Assembly: GCA_022601215.1 (NCBI GenBank)
Contig: JAHZIZ010000112.1
Location: 1 to 5,928 of the forward strand
Direction of reading: 5' to 3'
DNA length: 5,928 bases
DNA from: Bacteroidota bacterium
Lineage (GTDB): Bacteria > Bacteroidota > Bacteroidia > Flavobacteriales > Flavobacteriaceae
Below are positions 1-5,638 of the stretch, piece after piece; position 1 is the first letter of the stretch, and each line of letters starts with the position of its first letter. Made by a program: the position numbers and the translations under genes. Under the pieces are notes generated by a model. The model saw nothing but the letters and a program-made list of their open reading frames with translations, did no database searches and was not told the DNA's origin.

Positions 1-848
1 GCCCTGTCAGGGAGTTGATTTTGTTTGCCATTAATATAGACGTAACCATCTCTCACTTCCAGTGAATCTCCAGGAATTCCAACACATCGCTTGACGTAAT
101 TAGATTTTTTATCAATTGGTTTTACGACACTTCCTCTCATCGCACCTGGACGGATGTCAATGAGTGTATCTACGGGCCAACTAAACACTACAATATCGTT
201 ACGTTTTATGTCCTGAAAGCCAGGTATTCTTCCGTACGGAAATTGCAATTTATCCCAATAGGTCTTAGTTTTAGCTACGGGTAGCGTATCATGAACCATT
301 GGTAATGCTGCAGCAGTCATTGGTGTCCTTGCACCGTAATGAAACTTACTAACAAATAAGTAGTCGCCCACAAGCAATGTCTTTTCCAGCGAAGACGATG
401 GAATAGTAAACGGCTGCATAAAGTACGTGTGTACAATGGTTGCTGCAACCACAGCAAATAAAATGGAACTGGTCCATTCGCCCGCTGAAGTTCTTGGTTT
501 TAACTCTCTATCCTTGACATATGCTACTTTTTGGGTGTAGTTTACATAATAGAGGTAGCATCCAAATGTGATTAATACCAGAAAGGTTTCTTTGGTGTTA
601 TTACGCCCAAAACTGCGGAGCGTTTCTACCCATATTACTGGAAACATAATAAGATGTACGATAGGAATAAATAGTAGAATTACCCACCACCATGGGCGGT
701 TAATAATCTTCATTAGTACAACGGCATTGTAAACAGGTACGGCAGCTTCCCATGCCTTTCGTCCAGCCGCAACATATAACTTCCAAGTTCCTAAAAAGTG
801 AATTACTTGAATAATTAGGATGGTGATGATCCATTGTGTCCAACTCAT
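1..848 (-). CDS. lepB: Signal peptidase I (LepB), 5' part; C-terminal end lies beyond the left edge
   Basis: This frame runs open from an ATG at 846-848 to the left edge: 282 whole codons with no stop. The product is the inner-membrane serine protease that removes signal peptides from exported proteins. Residues 1-125 form a membrane extension with hydrophobic stretches at about 4-21, 53-75 and 88-103, and a motif like AAGRKAWEAAVPVYNAVV, resembling DUF5684. A further hydrophobic anchor lies at about 127-142. The protease box follows: IPSSSLEKTL (149-158) supplies the nucleophile, Ser153 by alignment with the family PSxSM box. GDYLFVSKFHYG follows, and YVKRCVGIPGD (251-261) supplies the general base, Lys253. 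A Leu replaces the usual Met after the serine, which I recall as normal for Bacteroidota. Family members in this phylum are roughly 500 residues or longer, so about half is missing. It starts 40 bases after dapB and is probably the last gene seen of the parA-parB unit. Confidence 0.95.
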   Translation of the reverse strand, partial: MSWTQWIITILIIQVIHFLGTWKLYVAAGRKAWEAAVPVYNAVVLMKIINRPWWWVILLFIPIVHLIMFPVIWVETLRSFGRNNTKETFLVLITFGCYLYYVNYTQKVAYVKDRELKPRTSAGEWTSSILFAVVAATIVHTYFMQPFTIPSSSLEKTLLVGDYLFVSKFHYGARTPMTAAALPMVHDTLPVAKTKTYWDKLQFPYGRIPGFQDIKRNDIVVFSWPVDTLIDIRPGAMRGSVVKPIDKKSNYVKRCVGIPGDSLEVRDGYVYINGKQNQLPDR

Positions 849-864
849 AATTGTATGTTTTTCA

Positions 865-879
865 GAAGTAACTTACTTC
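865..879. repeat. Perfect 7-1-7 palindrome in the dapB-lepB gap
   Basis: The 15 bases read GAAGTAACTTACTTC, with GAAGTAA and TTACTTC as exact reverse complements around one central C. The repeat sits in the 40-base gap, 17 bases upstream of the lepB ATG and 9 bases downstream of the dapB stop. In RNA it could form only a weak five-pair hairpin, and no T-run follows on the minus strand, so it is not a convincing terminator. It may be a protein-binding site or chance; the symmetry is seen and any role is a guess. Confidence 0.4.
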
Positions 880-888
880 ATTGTTTTC

Positions 889-1590
889 TTAGTTAATTTG
901 CAATACGTCTTTCATAGTAAAGACACCTTTTTTATCCTTAAGCCATTCGGCTGCCAGAATAGCTCCCATAGCAAAACCGTCACGAGTATGCGCTTCATGA
1001 GCTATGCTGATGGTATCAATGGGAGATGTGTAGGTTGTAATATGCGTTCCTTTTACATCTTCAATTCTCTTTGCTGTAATACTCAGGTCTTCTGTAACTT
1101 GACTATCCAATTTCCATTTCTTCTTTTCTGAATGAGGAATAATTCCTTCGGCCAAAGAAATGGCAGTTCCACTTGGGGCATCCAGTTTCTGAGTATGGTG
1201 AATCTCTTCTATAGAAACGTCATAAGATTTCCATGGTTTCATAAGTTTGGCAAGGTATTCATTAAGATTAAAAAAGAGGTTTACTCCAATGCTGAAATTT
1301 GACGCATAGATAAAACTTCCGTTACGCTCTTCACATAACTTTAGCACTTCATTGTAATGATCTAACCAACCAGTGGTGCCACATACAATTGGAATTTGTT
1401 TTTCAAGACATTTCGTTATATTGCTCACGGCGCTGTCGGGTACGGAAAACTCGATGGCCACATCTGCTTCAGATAACGCTCCTTTTGTTTCTGAACTTCC
1501 AGAGGTATAAACAATACTATGCCCATTGGCAACAGCCAGTTTTTCAATGGTTTTCCCCATTTTTCCATATCCTAATAATGCTATCTTCAT
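889..1590 (-). CDS. dapB: 4-hydroxy-tetrahydrodipicolinate reductase (DapB)
   Basis: This cytoplasmic enzyme of 233 residues reduces 4-hydroxy-tetrahydrodipicolinate to tetrahydrodipicolinate with NAD(P)H, in the pathway to diaminopimelate and lysine. The N-terminus carries the Rossmann nucleotide loop GYGKMG (8-13). IVCGTTGW (68-75) and YASNFSIGVN (95-104) match the conserved cofactor and hinge segments. The family signature EEIHHTQKLDAPSGTA (128-143) is intact: His131 and Lys135 correspond to His159 and Lys163 of the E. coli enzyme, and PSGTA binds substrate. The C-terminal AHEAHTRDGFAMGA block (198-211) is also typical. The length is at the short end of the usual 230-270 residues. The ATG overlaps the stop of the preceding DUF5683 gene by four bases (ATGA), so translation is probably coupled. 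All key residues are present, so it should be active. Confidence 0.97.
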   Translation of the reverse strand: MKIALLGYGKMGKTIEKLAVANGHSIVYTSGSSETKGALSEADVAIEFSVPDSAVSNITKCLEKQIPIVCGTTGWLDHYNEVLKLCEERNGSFIYASNFSIGVNLFFNLNEYLAKLMKPWKSYDVSIEEIHHTQKLDAPSGTAISLAEGIIPHSEKKKWKLDSQVTEDLSITAKRIEDVKGTHITTYTSPIDTISIAHEAHTRDGFAMGAILAAEWLKDKKGVFTMKDVLQIN

Positions 1591-2165
1591 TTTAAATTTA
1601 ATTTAAGAGATAGTCCATAATTTGCATTTGCATTTACTGGATCTTTAAATACATTAGGTTGTAAGGATAGGTCCTCACTTACATTGTATTGTTGTAAGTG
1701 AGCATCGACATTGGCATCAATGATATTTAACATGTAAAAAGCTAGGGAAATAATAATACTAACATCCCTGTTTCTACTAGCGGTGCGTTGCGCATCAATA
1801 AGTCTCTGATCTGAAATTCCTTGAAATTCATCATCCGTAAAACCAGCTAAACGACGTTTATAGGCATCTCGAAAGCTGTTGTAATCGTTAGAATTTTGAA
1901 TATAGAAATAAATTCCAGTTCCAATTCCTGCATAAACAATCGGTATTTTCCAATAACGTTTGTTATAGGCTTGTCCCAGACCGGGAAGCACTGCCGAATA
2001 GAAGGCTGCTCGCGAAGGGGCAAGTGGATCGTAGCCATCTGAAAAGTTGGTTGTATCTTTTACAACCAATACTTTTTCTTTTTTTACAGAAAGTGAATCA
2101 CTTGTTTGTGCAAAAAGAGAACAACCTAGAAAAAGGAAAAAAATATGGAAAAGCCTACTTTTCAC
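1587..2165 (-). CDS. DUF5683-family membrane or envelope protein of unknown function
   Basis: The protein has 192 residues and no function known to me. Residues 1-19 form a signal peptide (Lys/Arg start, hydrophobic run FHIFFLFLGCSLFA), with probable cleavage before Gln20. A polar linker (20-50) is followed by the conserved core: AAFYSAVLPGLGQAYNKRYW (53-72), a hydrophobic helix at 73-90, a basic stretch DAYKRRLAG (100-108), and a second hydrophobic stretch (135-150) that ends in NIIDANVDAHL. The PGLGQAYN element recalls the PGxGxxY turn of TM2-type membrane domains, which is inference. The start is GTG at 2163-2165: an in-frame TAA lies two codons upstream, and there is no other Met before residue 145. 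That puts the start inside the last codons of parB (11-base overlap), while the stop overlaps dapB by four bases. Both overlaps suggest coupled translation. Cys15 in FLGC is a poor lipobox. Confidence 0.88.
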   Translation of the reverse strand: MKSRLFHIFFLFLGCSLFAQTSDSLSVKKEKVLVVKDTTNFSDGYDPLAPSRAAFYSAVLPGLGQAYNKRYWKIPIVYAGIGTGIYFYIQNSNDYNSFRDAYKRRLAGFTDDEFQGISDQRLIDAQRTASRNRDVSIIISLAFYMLNIIDANVDAHLQQYNVSEDLSLQPNVFKDPVNANANYGLSLKLNLK

Positions 2166-3054
2166 TTTTTATGAGATTCAAAATACGTTGAAAGTCTGCT
2201 TCGTCTTTAAAAGGCACAACTAATTGTCCTTTTCCGCTTTTGCTAGCCTTAATGACTACTTTTACATCAAGTAAATCAGATAATTCTCTACTTCCTTTAT
2301 TGGCGAAATGTGGAATTGTTTTTTGGCTAGTGGTCTGTTTTTCTTTTGGACTTCTAAACTGGCGCACCATAGCTTCTGTTTCACGAACAGAGAGTGAATT
2401 TGCTAGGATCTTCTCATAAATATTTAACTGATCGTTAGTATCTTCAATGTTGATAAGTGCACGTCCATGTCCCATGGAAATAAAACCATCTCGCATTCCA
2501 GTTTGCACTATTGGATCTAATTTTAACAATCGTAAGTAATTAGCGACAGTACTCCTGTTTTTACCTACACGATCACTAAGCTCCTCCTGAGTCACTTGAA
2601 TTTCTTCAATTAATCTTTGGTAGGATAAAGCAATTTCAATGGGGTCTAGGTCTTGACGCTGGATGTTTTCCACCAGTGCCATTTCTAAAGATTCTTGATC
2701 GTTAGCGATGCGAATATACGCCGGGATCGTGGTTAACCCGATTAGTTTTGAAGCTCTAAATCGACGTTCACCGCTTACAAGCTGATAGTCATTAAAACCT
2801 AATTTACGCACGGTAATAGGCTGTATCACTCCAAGTTCTTTTATGGAAGAAGCTAGCTCGCGCAGTGTTTCTTCGTTAAAACTAGTACGCGGTTGAAAGG
2901 GATTTACTTCAATTGTACCAAGTTCTAACTCGACAATATTGCCCACGACTTTATCCGCATTTTTGTCTTCTACAGATTTAATGTCGTTATCTGGATCTTT
3001 CAGTAGGGCCGAAAGACCGCGTCCTAAAGCTTGTTTTTTTGTTGCTTTCGCCAT
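2155..3054 (-). CDS. parB: Chromosome-partitioning protein ParB (Spo0J family)
   Basis: ParB is a CTP-dependent DNA clamp that loads at parS sites near the origin and works with ParA to separate sister chromosomes. Numbered from the ATG at 3052-3054 it has 299 residues. The N-terminal ALGRGLSALL (9-18) is the family ParA-interaction segment. The CTP-binding domain follows: NPFQPR (51-56), GERRFRA (95-101) and ENIQRQDLDPIE (129-140). TQEELSDRVGKNRSTVANYL (155-174) is the helix-turn-helix, and SMGHGRALI (193-201) is also conserved. The C-terminal part (about 255-299) should be the dimer domain. In-frame ATGs at 3058-3060 and 3067-3069 would add two or five residues. I prefer 3054 because the family usually begins MAKATKKQALGRGL and a GGGAA lies six bases upstream. 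The gap after parA is 29 bases. Confidence 0.96.
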   Translation of the reverse strand: MAKATKKQALGRGLSALLKDPDNDIKSVEDKNADKVVGNIVELELGTIEVNPFQPRTSFNEETLRELASSIKELGVIQPITVRKLGFNDYQLVSGERRFRASKLIGLTTIPAYIRIANDQESLEMALVENIQRQDLDPIEIALSYQRLIEEIQVTQEELSDRVGKNRSTVANYLRLLKLDPIVQTGMRDGFISMGHGRALINIEDTNDQLNIYEKILANSLSVRETEAMVRQFRSPKEKQTTSQKTIPHFANKGSRELSDLLDVKVVIKASKSGKGQLVVPFKDEADFQRILNLIKSEK

Positions 3055-3083
3055 ATTCATTTCCCGCATAGACGGGTAACTAA

Positions 3084-3848
3084 TTAAACGTTTTTCTCAA
3101 TTAATTCGTTTGCCAAACTTAAGTAATTATTGGCACCTTTACTACCTGCGTCGTAACTAATAATACTCTCTCCATAACTCGGTGCTTCACTTAGACGAAC
3201 GTTACGTTGTATAATGGTCTGAAAAACCATCTCGTCGAAGTGCTTTTTCACCTCTTCTACTACTTGATTGGAGAGTCGCAAGCGAGAGTCATACATAGTG
3301 AGTAACAGTCCTTCAATATCAAGGGTTTGGTTGTGTATTTTTTGAACACTCTTAATCGTATTCAATAACTTTCCTAACCCTTCTAACGCAAAATATTCAC
3401 ATTGAATAGGGATCATTACACTATCGGCCGCCGTTAATGCATTTAGGGTGAGTAGCCCAAGAGAGGGGGCGCAATCAATTAAGATATAGTCATATTCAGA
3501 CTTTAGGCTTTCCACGGCCTTTTTAAGCATATACTCTCGTTGTTCTTTATCCACCAACTCAATTTCAATCGCTACCAAATCTATGTGAGCAGGAATTAAA
3601 TCAACATTTGGTGAATTTGTAGTAACTATAGCATCCTTAGCGGCTACTGTATGTTCTAGTAATTGGTATGATCCTAGTTGAACTGATTCAACATCAATTC
3701 CTAATCCCGAGGTAGCATTCGCCTGGGGATCGGCGTCAATTAATAATACTTTCTTCTCTAGTACACCTAGGGAAGCAGCTAAATTGACAGAGGTAGTAGT
3801 CTTTCCTACTCCTCCTTTTTGGTTGGCAATAGCTATTATTTTACCCAT
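3084..3848 (-). CDS. parA: Chromosome-partitioning ATPase ParA (Soj family)
   Basis: ParA is a Walker-type ATPase that binds DNA non-specifically when ATP-bound and is stimulated to hydrolyse ATP by ParB, giving the gradient that moves origins. The 254-residue protein starts with MGKIIAIANQ, and the deviant Walker A box KGGVGKTT (11-18) has both the signature Lys11 and Lys16. LLIDADPQANAT (35-46) is the Walker A' segment, with Asp40 in the position that activates catalytic water in the family. YILIDCAPSLGLLTLNAL (121-138) is Walker B, with Asp125. The C-terminal RNVRLSEAPSYG (215-226) is the conserved basic patch. There is no N-terminal helix-turn-helix extension, so this is the short chromosomal Soj type rather than the long plasmid type. 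It is the first gene of its unit and is followed by parB. Confidence 0.97.
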   Translation of the reverse strand: MGKIIAIANQKGGVGKTTTSVNLAASLGVLEKKVLLIDADPQANATSGLGIDVESVQLGSYQLLEHTVAAKDAIVTTNSPNVDLIPAHIDLVAIEIELVDKEQREYMLKKAVESLKSEYDYILIDCAPSLGLLTLNALTAADSVMIPIQCEYFALEGLGKLLNTIKSVQKIHNQTLDIEGLLLTMYDSRLRLSNQVVEEVKKHFDEMVFQTIIQRNVRLSEAPSYGESIISYDAGSKGANNYLSLANELIEKNV

Positions 3849-3872
3849 TAAATTTCATGCAATTTTATGAGT

Positions 3873-3902
3873 TAAAAATACGATTAATTATGTTGATAGA
3901 AA
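3873..3902 (-). promoter_or_regulatory. Candidate parA promoter (Bacteroidota type)
   Basis: On the minus strand TATTTTTA (3880-3873) matches the Bacteroidota -7 element TAnnTTTG at all but the last position. TTTC (3902-3899) stands 18 bases upstream, where the -33 TTTG is expected. The -7 box ends 24 bases before the parA ATG, giving a short leader. Both boxes are imperfect and the region is AT-rich, so chance matches are likely. The placement at the head of the unit is the main support. Confidence 0.3.
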
Positions 3903-3910
3903 ATGAATTT

Positions 3911-3929
3911 TGTTAACACTAAGTGAACA
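3911..3929. repeat. Imperfect TGTT...AACA inverted repeat, loosely like parS
   Basis: The plus strand reads TGTTAACACTAAGTGAACA. The outer arms are symmetric, and the inner CAC and GTG recall the two halves of the common parS site TGTTnCACGTGnAACA. However, the left half has one extra base, the right half one too few, and three bases (TAA) separate the halves. It also contains the perfect 8-mer palindrome TGTTAACA (3911-3918). It lies 63 bases upstream of parA, just above the promoter candidate. It could be a divergent ParB site, an operator, or AT-rich chance. Confidence 0.25.
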
Positions 3930-3940
3930 ATTGCAAAGTA

Positions 3941-3955
3941 TACGGTTAAACCGTA
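3941..3955. repeat. Perfect 7-1-7 palindrome upstream of parA
   Basis: The 15 bases TACGGTTAAACCGTA have exact reverse-complement arms (TACGGTT and AACCGTA) around one central A. The repeat is in the parA upstream spacer, 93 bases before the ATG. No T-run follows on either strand and the one-base centre cannot form a good RNA loop, so a dimeric DNA-binding protein is the more natural reader. Its position upstream of the candidate promoter fits an operator or a partition site, but which protein would bind is unknown. Confidence 0.45.
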
Positions 3956-4065
3956 ATCTATATGAATTATTGTATTAGCATATGAATGTAAACATGATTG
4001 TCATATCGAAGGGCCTGACATCCATGAGAATGAAACATTGTTTTCTATGTCTTTATGACGACAAA

Positions 4066-4104
4066 ATGCTCCGTAATAAGTTGTTTTTACTTATTACGGA
4101 GCAT
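4066..4104 (-). terminator. Strong hairpin terminator after the SDR gene
   Basis: ATGCTCCGTAATAAG (4066-4080) and CTTATTACGGAGCAT (4090-4104) are exact reverse complements: a 15-bp stem around a 9-base loop. In the minus-strand transcript the hairpin begins 22 bases after the dehydrogenase stop and ends in TTTTG, a short U-run. This is a Rho-independent terminator layout, and it separates the right-hand genes from the parA unit. The U-run is short, so termination may be incomplete. No plus-strand gene ends here, so use in the other direction is unlikely. Confidence 0.8.
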
Positions 4105-4126
4105 CTTTACCAATTAAATCCTGGGT

Positions 4127-5008
4127 TTATTTATTTTTCTTTGATCGAATCATAGCTTCAAGCATATCCCACATTTGCTCTGGGACTTCTTCGAGAAGAT
4201 TCATTTGTCCAGCTCCTTTGAGCCATTCGCCTCCATCAATAGTGATCACTTCTCCATTGAGATAAGCAGAAAAATCAGACACTAAATAAGCCGCTAGATT
4301 CGCCAATTCTTGATGATCTCCAACACGTTTCAAAGGTACTTTTTTGGCCAAATCAAATTTTTCCTTGAGCTCTCCTGGAAGTAAACGGTCCCATGCACCT
4401 TTGGTAGGAAAGGGGCCTGGGGCAATGGCATTAAAGCGCATACCGTATTTTGCCCATTCTACTGCTAGTGAACGTGTCATGGCTAATACACCAGCTTTGG
4501 CTGTTGCGCTTGGTACTACATAGGCGGATCCAGTCCATGCATATGTTGTTACTATATTAAGAACGGTTTTGTTGGTTTCTTTTTTTTCAATCCAATGTTT
4601 CCCAAATGCGAGCGTACAGTTTTTGGTTCCTTTTAAAACAATGTCAATTATAGTGTCAAATGCATTGGCCGAAAGTCGCTCGGTAGGGGAGATAAAATTT
4701 CCTGCGGCATTATTGAGTAAAACATCCACACTTCCAAAAGCAGCTACCGAAGCTTTTACCATTGCCTCTACTTGGTCGTAGTGTCTAACATCACATTGTA
4801 CAGGTAATACCTTTCCACCCGTTTGAGCTTCTAATTCGGTTTTAACTGTTTCTAGTTTTTCTAAATTTCGAGAAGTGATAACTACATTGGCGCCTAATTC
4901 AAGAAAGTATGTGGTCATGGCTTTTCCCAGTCCGCTACCTCCACCTGTTACGACAATCGTTTTTCCTTGTAAAGCGTCGTCACGAAGCATTTTTGCTTTT
5001 AAATTCAT
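4127..5008 (-). CDS. SDR-family 2,4-dienoyl-CoA reductase-type oxidoreductase
   Basis: This short-chain dehydrogenase of 293 residues probably reduces 2,4-dienoyl-CoA with NADPH, an auxiliary step in beta-oxidation of unsaturated fatty acids. The Rossmann loop is TGGGSGLG (21-28), followed by ITSRN (44-48), CDVRHYDQV (72-80) and NNAAGNF (99-105). The classic YxxxK pair is absent. Instead TTYAWTG (154-160) and VVPSATAKAGV (164-174) match the animal 2,4-dienoyl-CoA reductases, where Tyr199 and Lys214 act. Here Tyr156 and Lys171 have the same 15-residue spacing, and Ser167 replaces the usual Tyr of YxxxK. WAKYGMRFNAIAPGP (185-199) and NGEVITIDGGEWL (251-263) are also typical. The ATG at 5006-5008 is taken as the start; Met7 (4988-4990) is a real alternative. 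A terminator hairpin follows closely. A related enoyl-CoA or generic SDR activity is possible. Confidence 0.9.
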   Translation of the reverse strand: MNLKAKMLRDDALQGKTIVVTGGGSGLGKAMTTYFLELGANVVITSRNLEKLETVKTELEAQTGGKVLPVQCDVRHYDQVEAMVKASVAAFGSVDVLLNNAAGNFISPTERLSANAFDTIIDIVLKGTKNCTLAFGKHWIEKKETNKTVLNIVTTYAWTGSAYVVPSATAKAGVLAMTRSLAVEWAKYGMRFNAIAPGPFPTKGAWDRLLPGELKEKFDLAKKVPLKRVGDHQELANLAAYLVSDFSAYLNGEVITIDGGEWLKGAGQMNLLEEVPEQMWDMLEAMIRSKKNK

Positions 5009-5028
5009 AGTGTTTTTAGATATTTCAG

Positions 5029-5036
5029 TAAAGGTA
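5029..5036 (-). promoter_or_regulatory. Possible -7 box before the SDR gene
   Basis: The minus strand reads TACCTTTA, matching the Bacteroidota TAnnTTTG element except for the last base. It lies 20 bases before the dehydrogenase ATG, much like the spacing proposed for parA. I find no TTTG at the expected distance upstream, so support is weak. The 69-base gap from the acetyltransferase leaves room for a separate promoter, but read-through from upstream is equally possible. Confidence 0.2.
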
Positions 5037-5077
5037 AGAAAAGCGAATCAATGTGCTATGCAAGCATAATAAGTATT

Positions 5078-5626
5078 TTATGATTGTTCTGTTTTGTATG
5101 ATTTATAAACTACGCAGTGTTTAAATCGGGGATCATTTTCTATTGCCGGATGTTGCACATTCCCAATATATTCCATGCCTATTTTTTTCATCACATGTTC
5201 AGAAGCAGTATTGGTGTCTGGTGTAAAAGAAAGCACTTCGGAAATGTTGAAGGTTGTAAATGCGGCTTCCAAACATGCCTTGGCGGCTTCGGTGGCATAG
5301 CCTTTTCCCCAAGAAGAACGTTGCAAACGCCAGCCAATATCAACACAGGGGGTGTATATACTTTTCCAGGTCTGATACTTAATCCCTGCAAAACCTATAA
5401 ATGTACCTGTTTCTAGTAAGTCTACTGCGAAATAGGTATATCCAAACTCGTCATAATGAGTGGACAATCTATTTATCAATTCTTGTGTTTCGGCTGTTGT
5501 CAACGTGCCAGGAAAGTGTTTCATTACTTCTGGATCGGCACACATAGCTGCAAAGGGTTTAAGATCTCTATTTTCCCAATTACGTAGGCCAAGCCGTTCC
5601 GTCTGTATAAGGTATGTTTTATTCAT
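5078..5626 (-). CDS. GNAT acetyltransferase, RimJ/RimL-like (Acetyltransf_3 fold)
   Basis: The protein of 182 residues is a single-domain GNAT enzyme that moves an acetyl group from acetyl-CoA to an amine; the substrate cannot be read from the sequence. The start LIQTERLGLRNWENRDLKPF (6-25) is the typical RimJ/RimL opening. DPEVMKHFPG (31-40) and FIGFAGIKY (76-84) are core strands. RSSWGKGYATEAAKACLEAA (103-122) is motif A with the acetyl-CoA pyrophosphate loop (R-x-x-x-G-x-G-Y-A), and NTASEHVMKKIGMEY (139-153) is the conserved C-terminal motif. I chose the ATG at 5624-5626; an in-frame TTG at 5636-5638 would add four residues and abut the upstream stop exactly, but the extra residues MRFR are not family-like. 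It lies 12 bases after the Nudix gene, so the two are probably co-transcribed. It might modify a ribosomal protein, another protein or a small molecule. Confidence 0.92.
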   Translation of the reverse strand: MNKTYLIQTERLGLRNWENRDLKPFAAMCADPEVMKHFPGTLTTAETQELINRLSTHYDEFGYTYFAVDLLETGTFIGFAGIKYQTWKSIYTPCVDIGWRLQRSSWGKGYATEAAKACLEAAFTTFNISEVLSFTPDTNTASEHVMKKIGMEYIGNVQHPAIENDPRFKHCVVYKSYKTEQS

Positions 5627-5638
5627 TCTGAATCGCAA

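Noticed and set aside
820..1131. A 103-codon plus-strand reading frame opposite dapB
   Set aside because: It is antisense to a well-supported dapB gene, rich in Cys and Phe, and has no domain signal: a shadow frame.
1165..1180. A 16-base stretch with 12 of 16 matches to the parS consensus TGTTCCACGTGGAACA
   Set aside because: It encodes part of the conserved DapB motif APSGTA, so its sequence is set by the protein. The symmetry is broken at four positions, including the centre.
2109..2165. A lipoprotein box (FLGC) in the DUF5683 signal peptide
   Set aside because: Phe at -3 and Leu at -2 are poor for a lipobox, and an ordinary signal peptidase I site (LFA-Q) follows directly.
3961..4006. 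Repeated TATGAA words and an ATATGA/TCATAT pair in the spacer
   Set aside because: They are short, imperfect and expected by chance in AT-rich DNA.
3967..4038. A 23-codon minus-strand reading frame in the spacer upstream of parA
   Set aside because: It is very short, has no recognisable motif or ribosome binding site, and overlaps nothing conserved that I can see.
5117..5416. Plus- and minus-strand frames of 66-99 codons within the acetyltransferase
   Set aside because: They overlap the conserved GNAT motifs in the true frame and show no protein-like features of their own.
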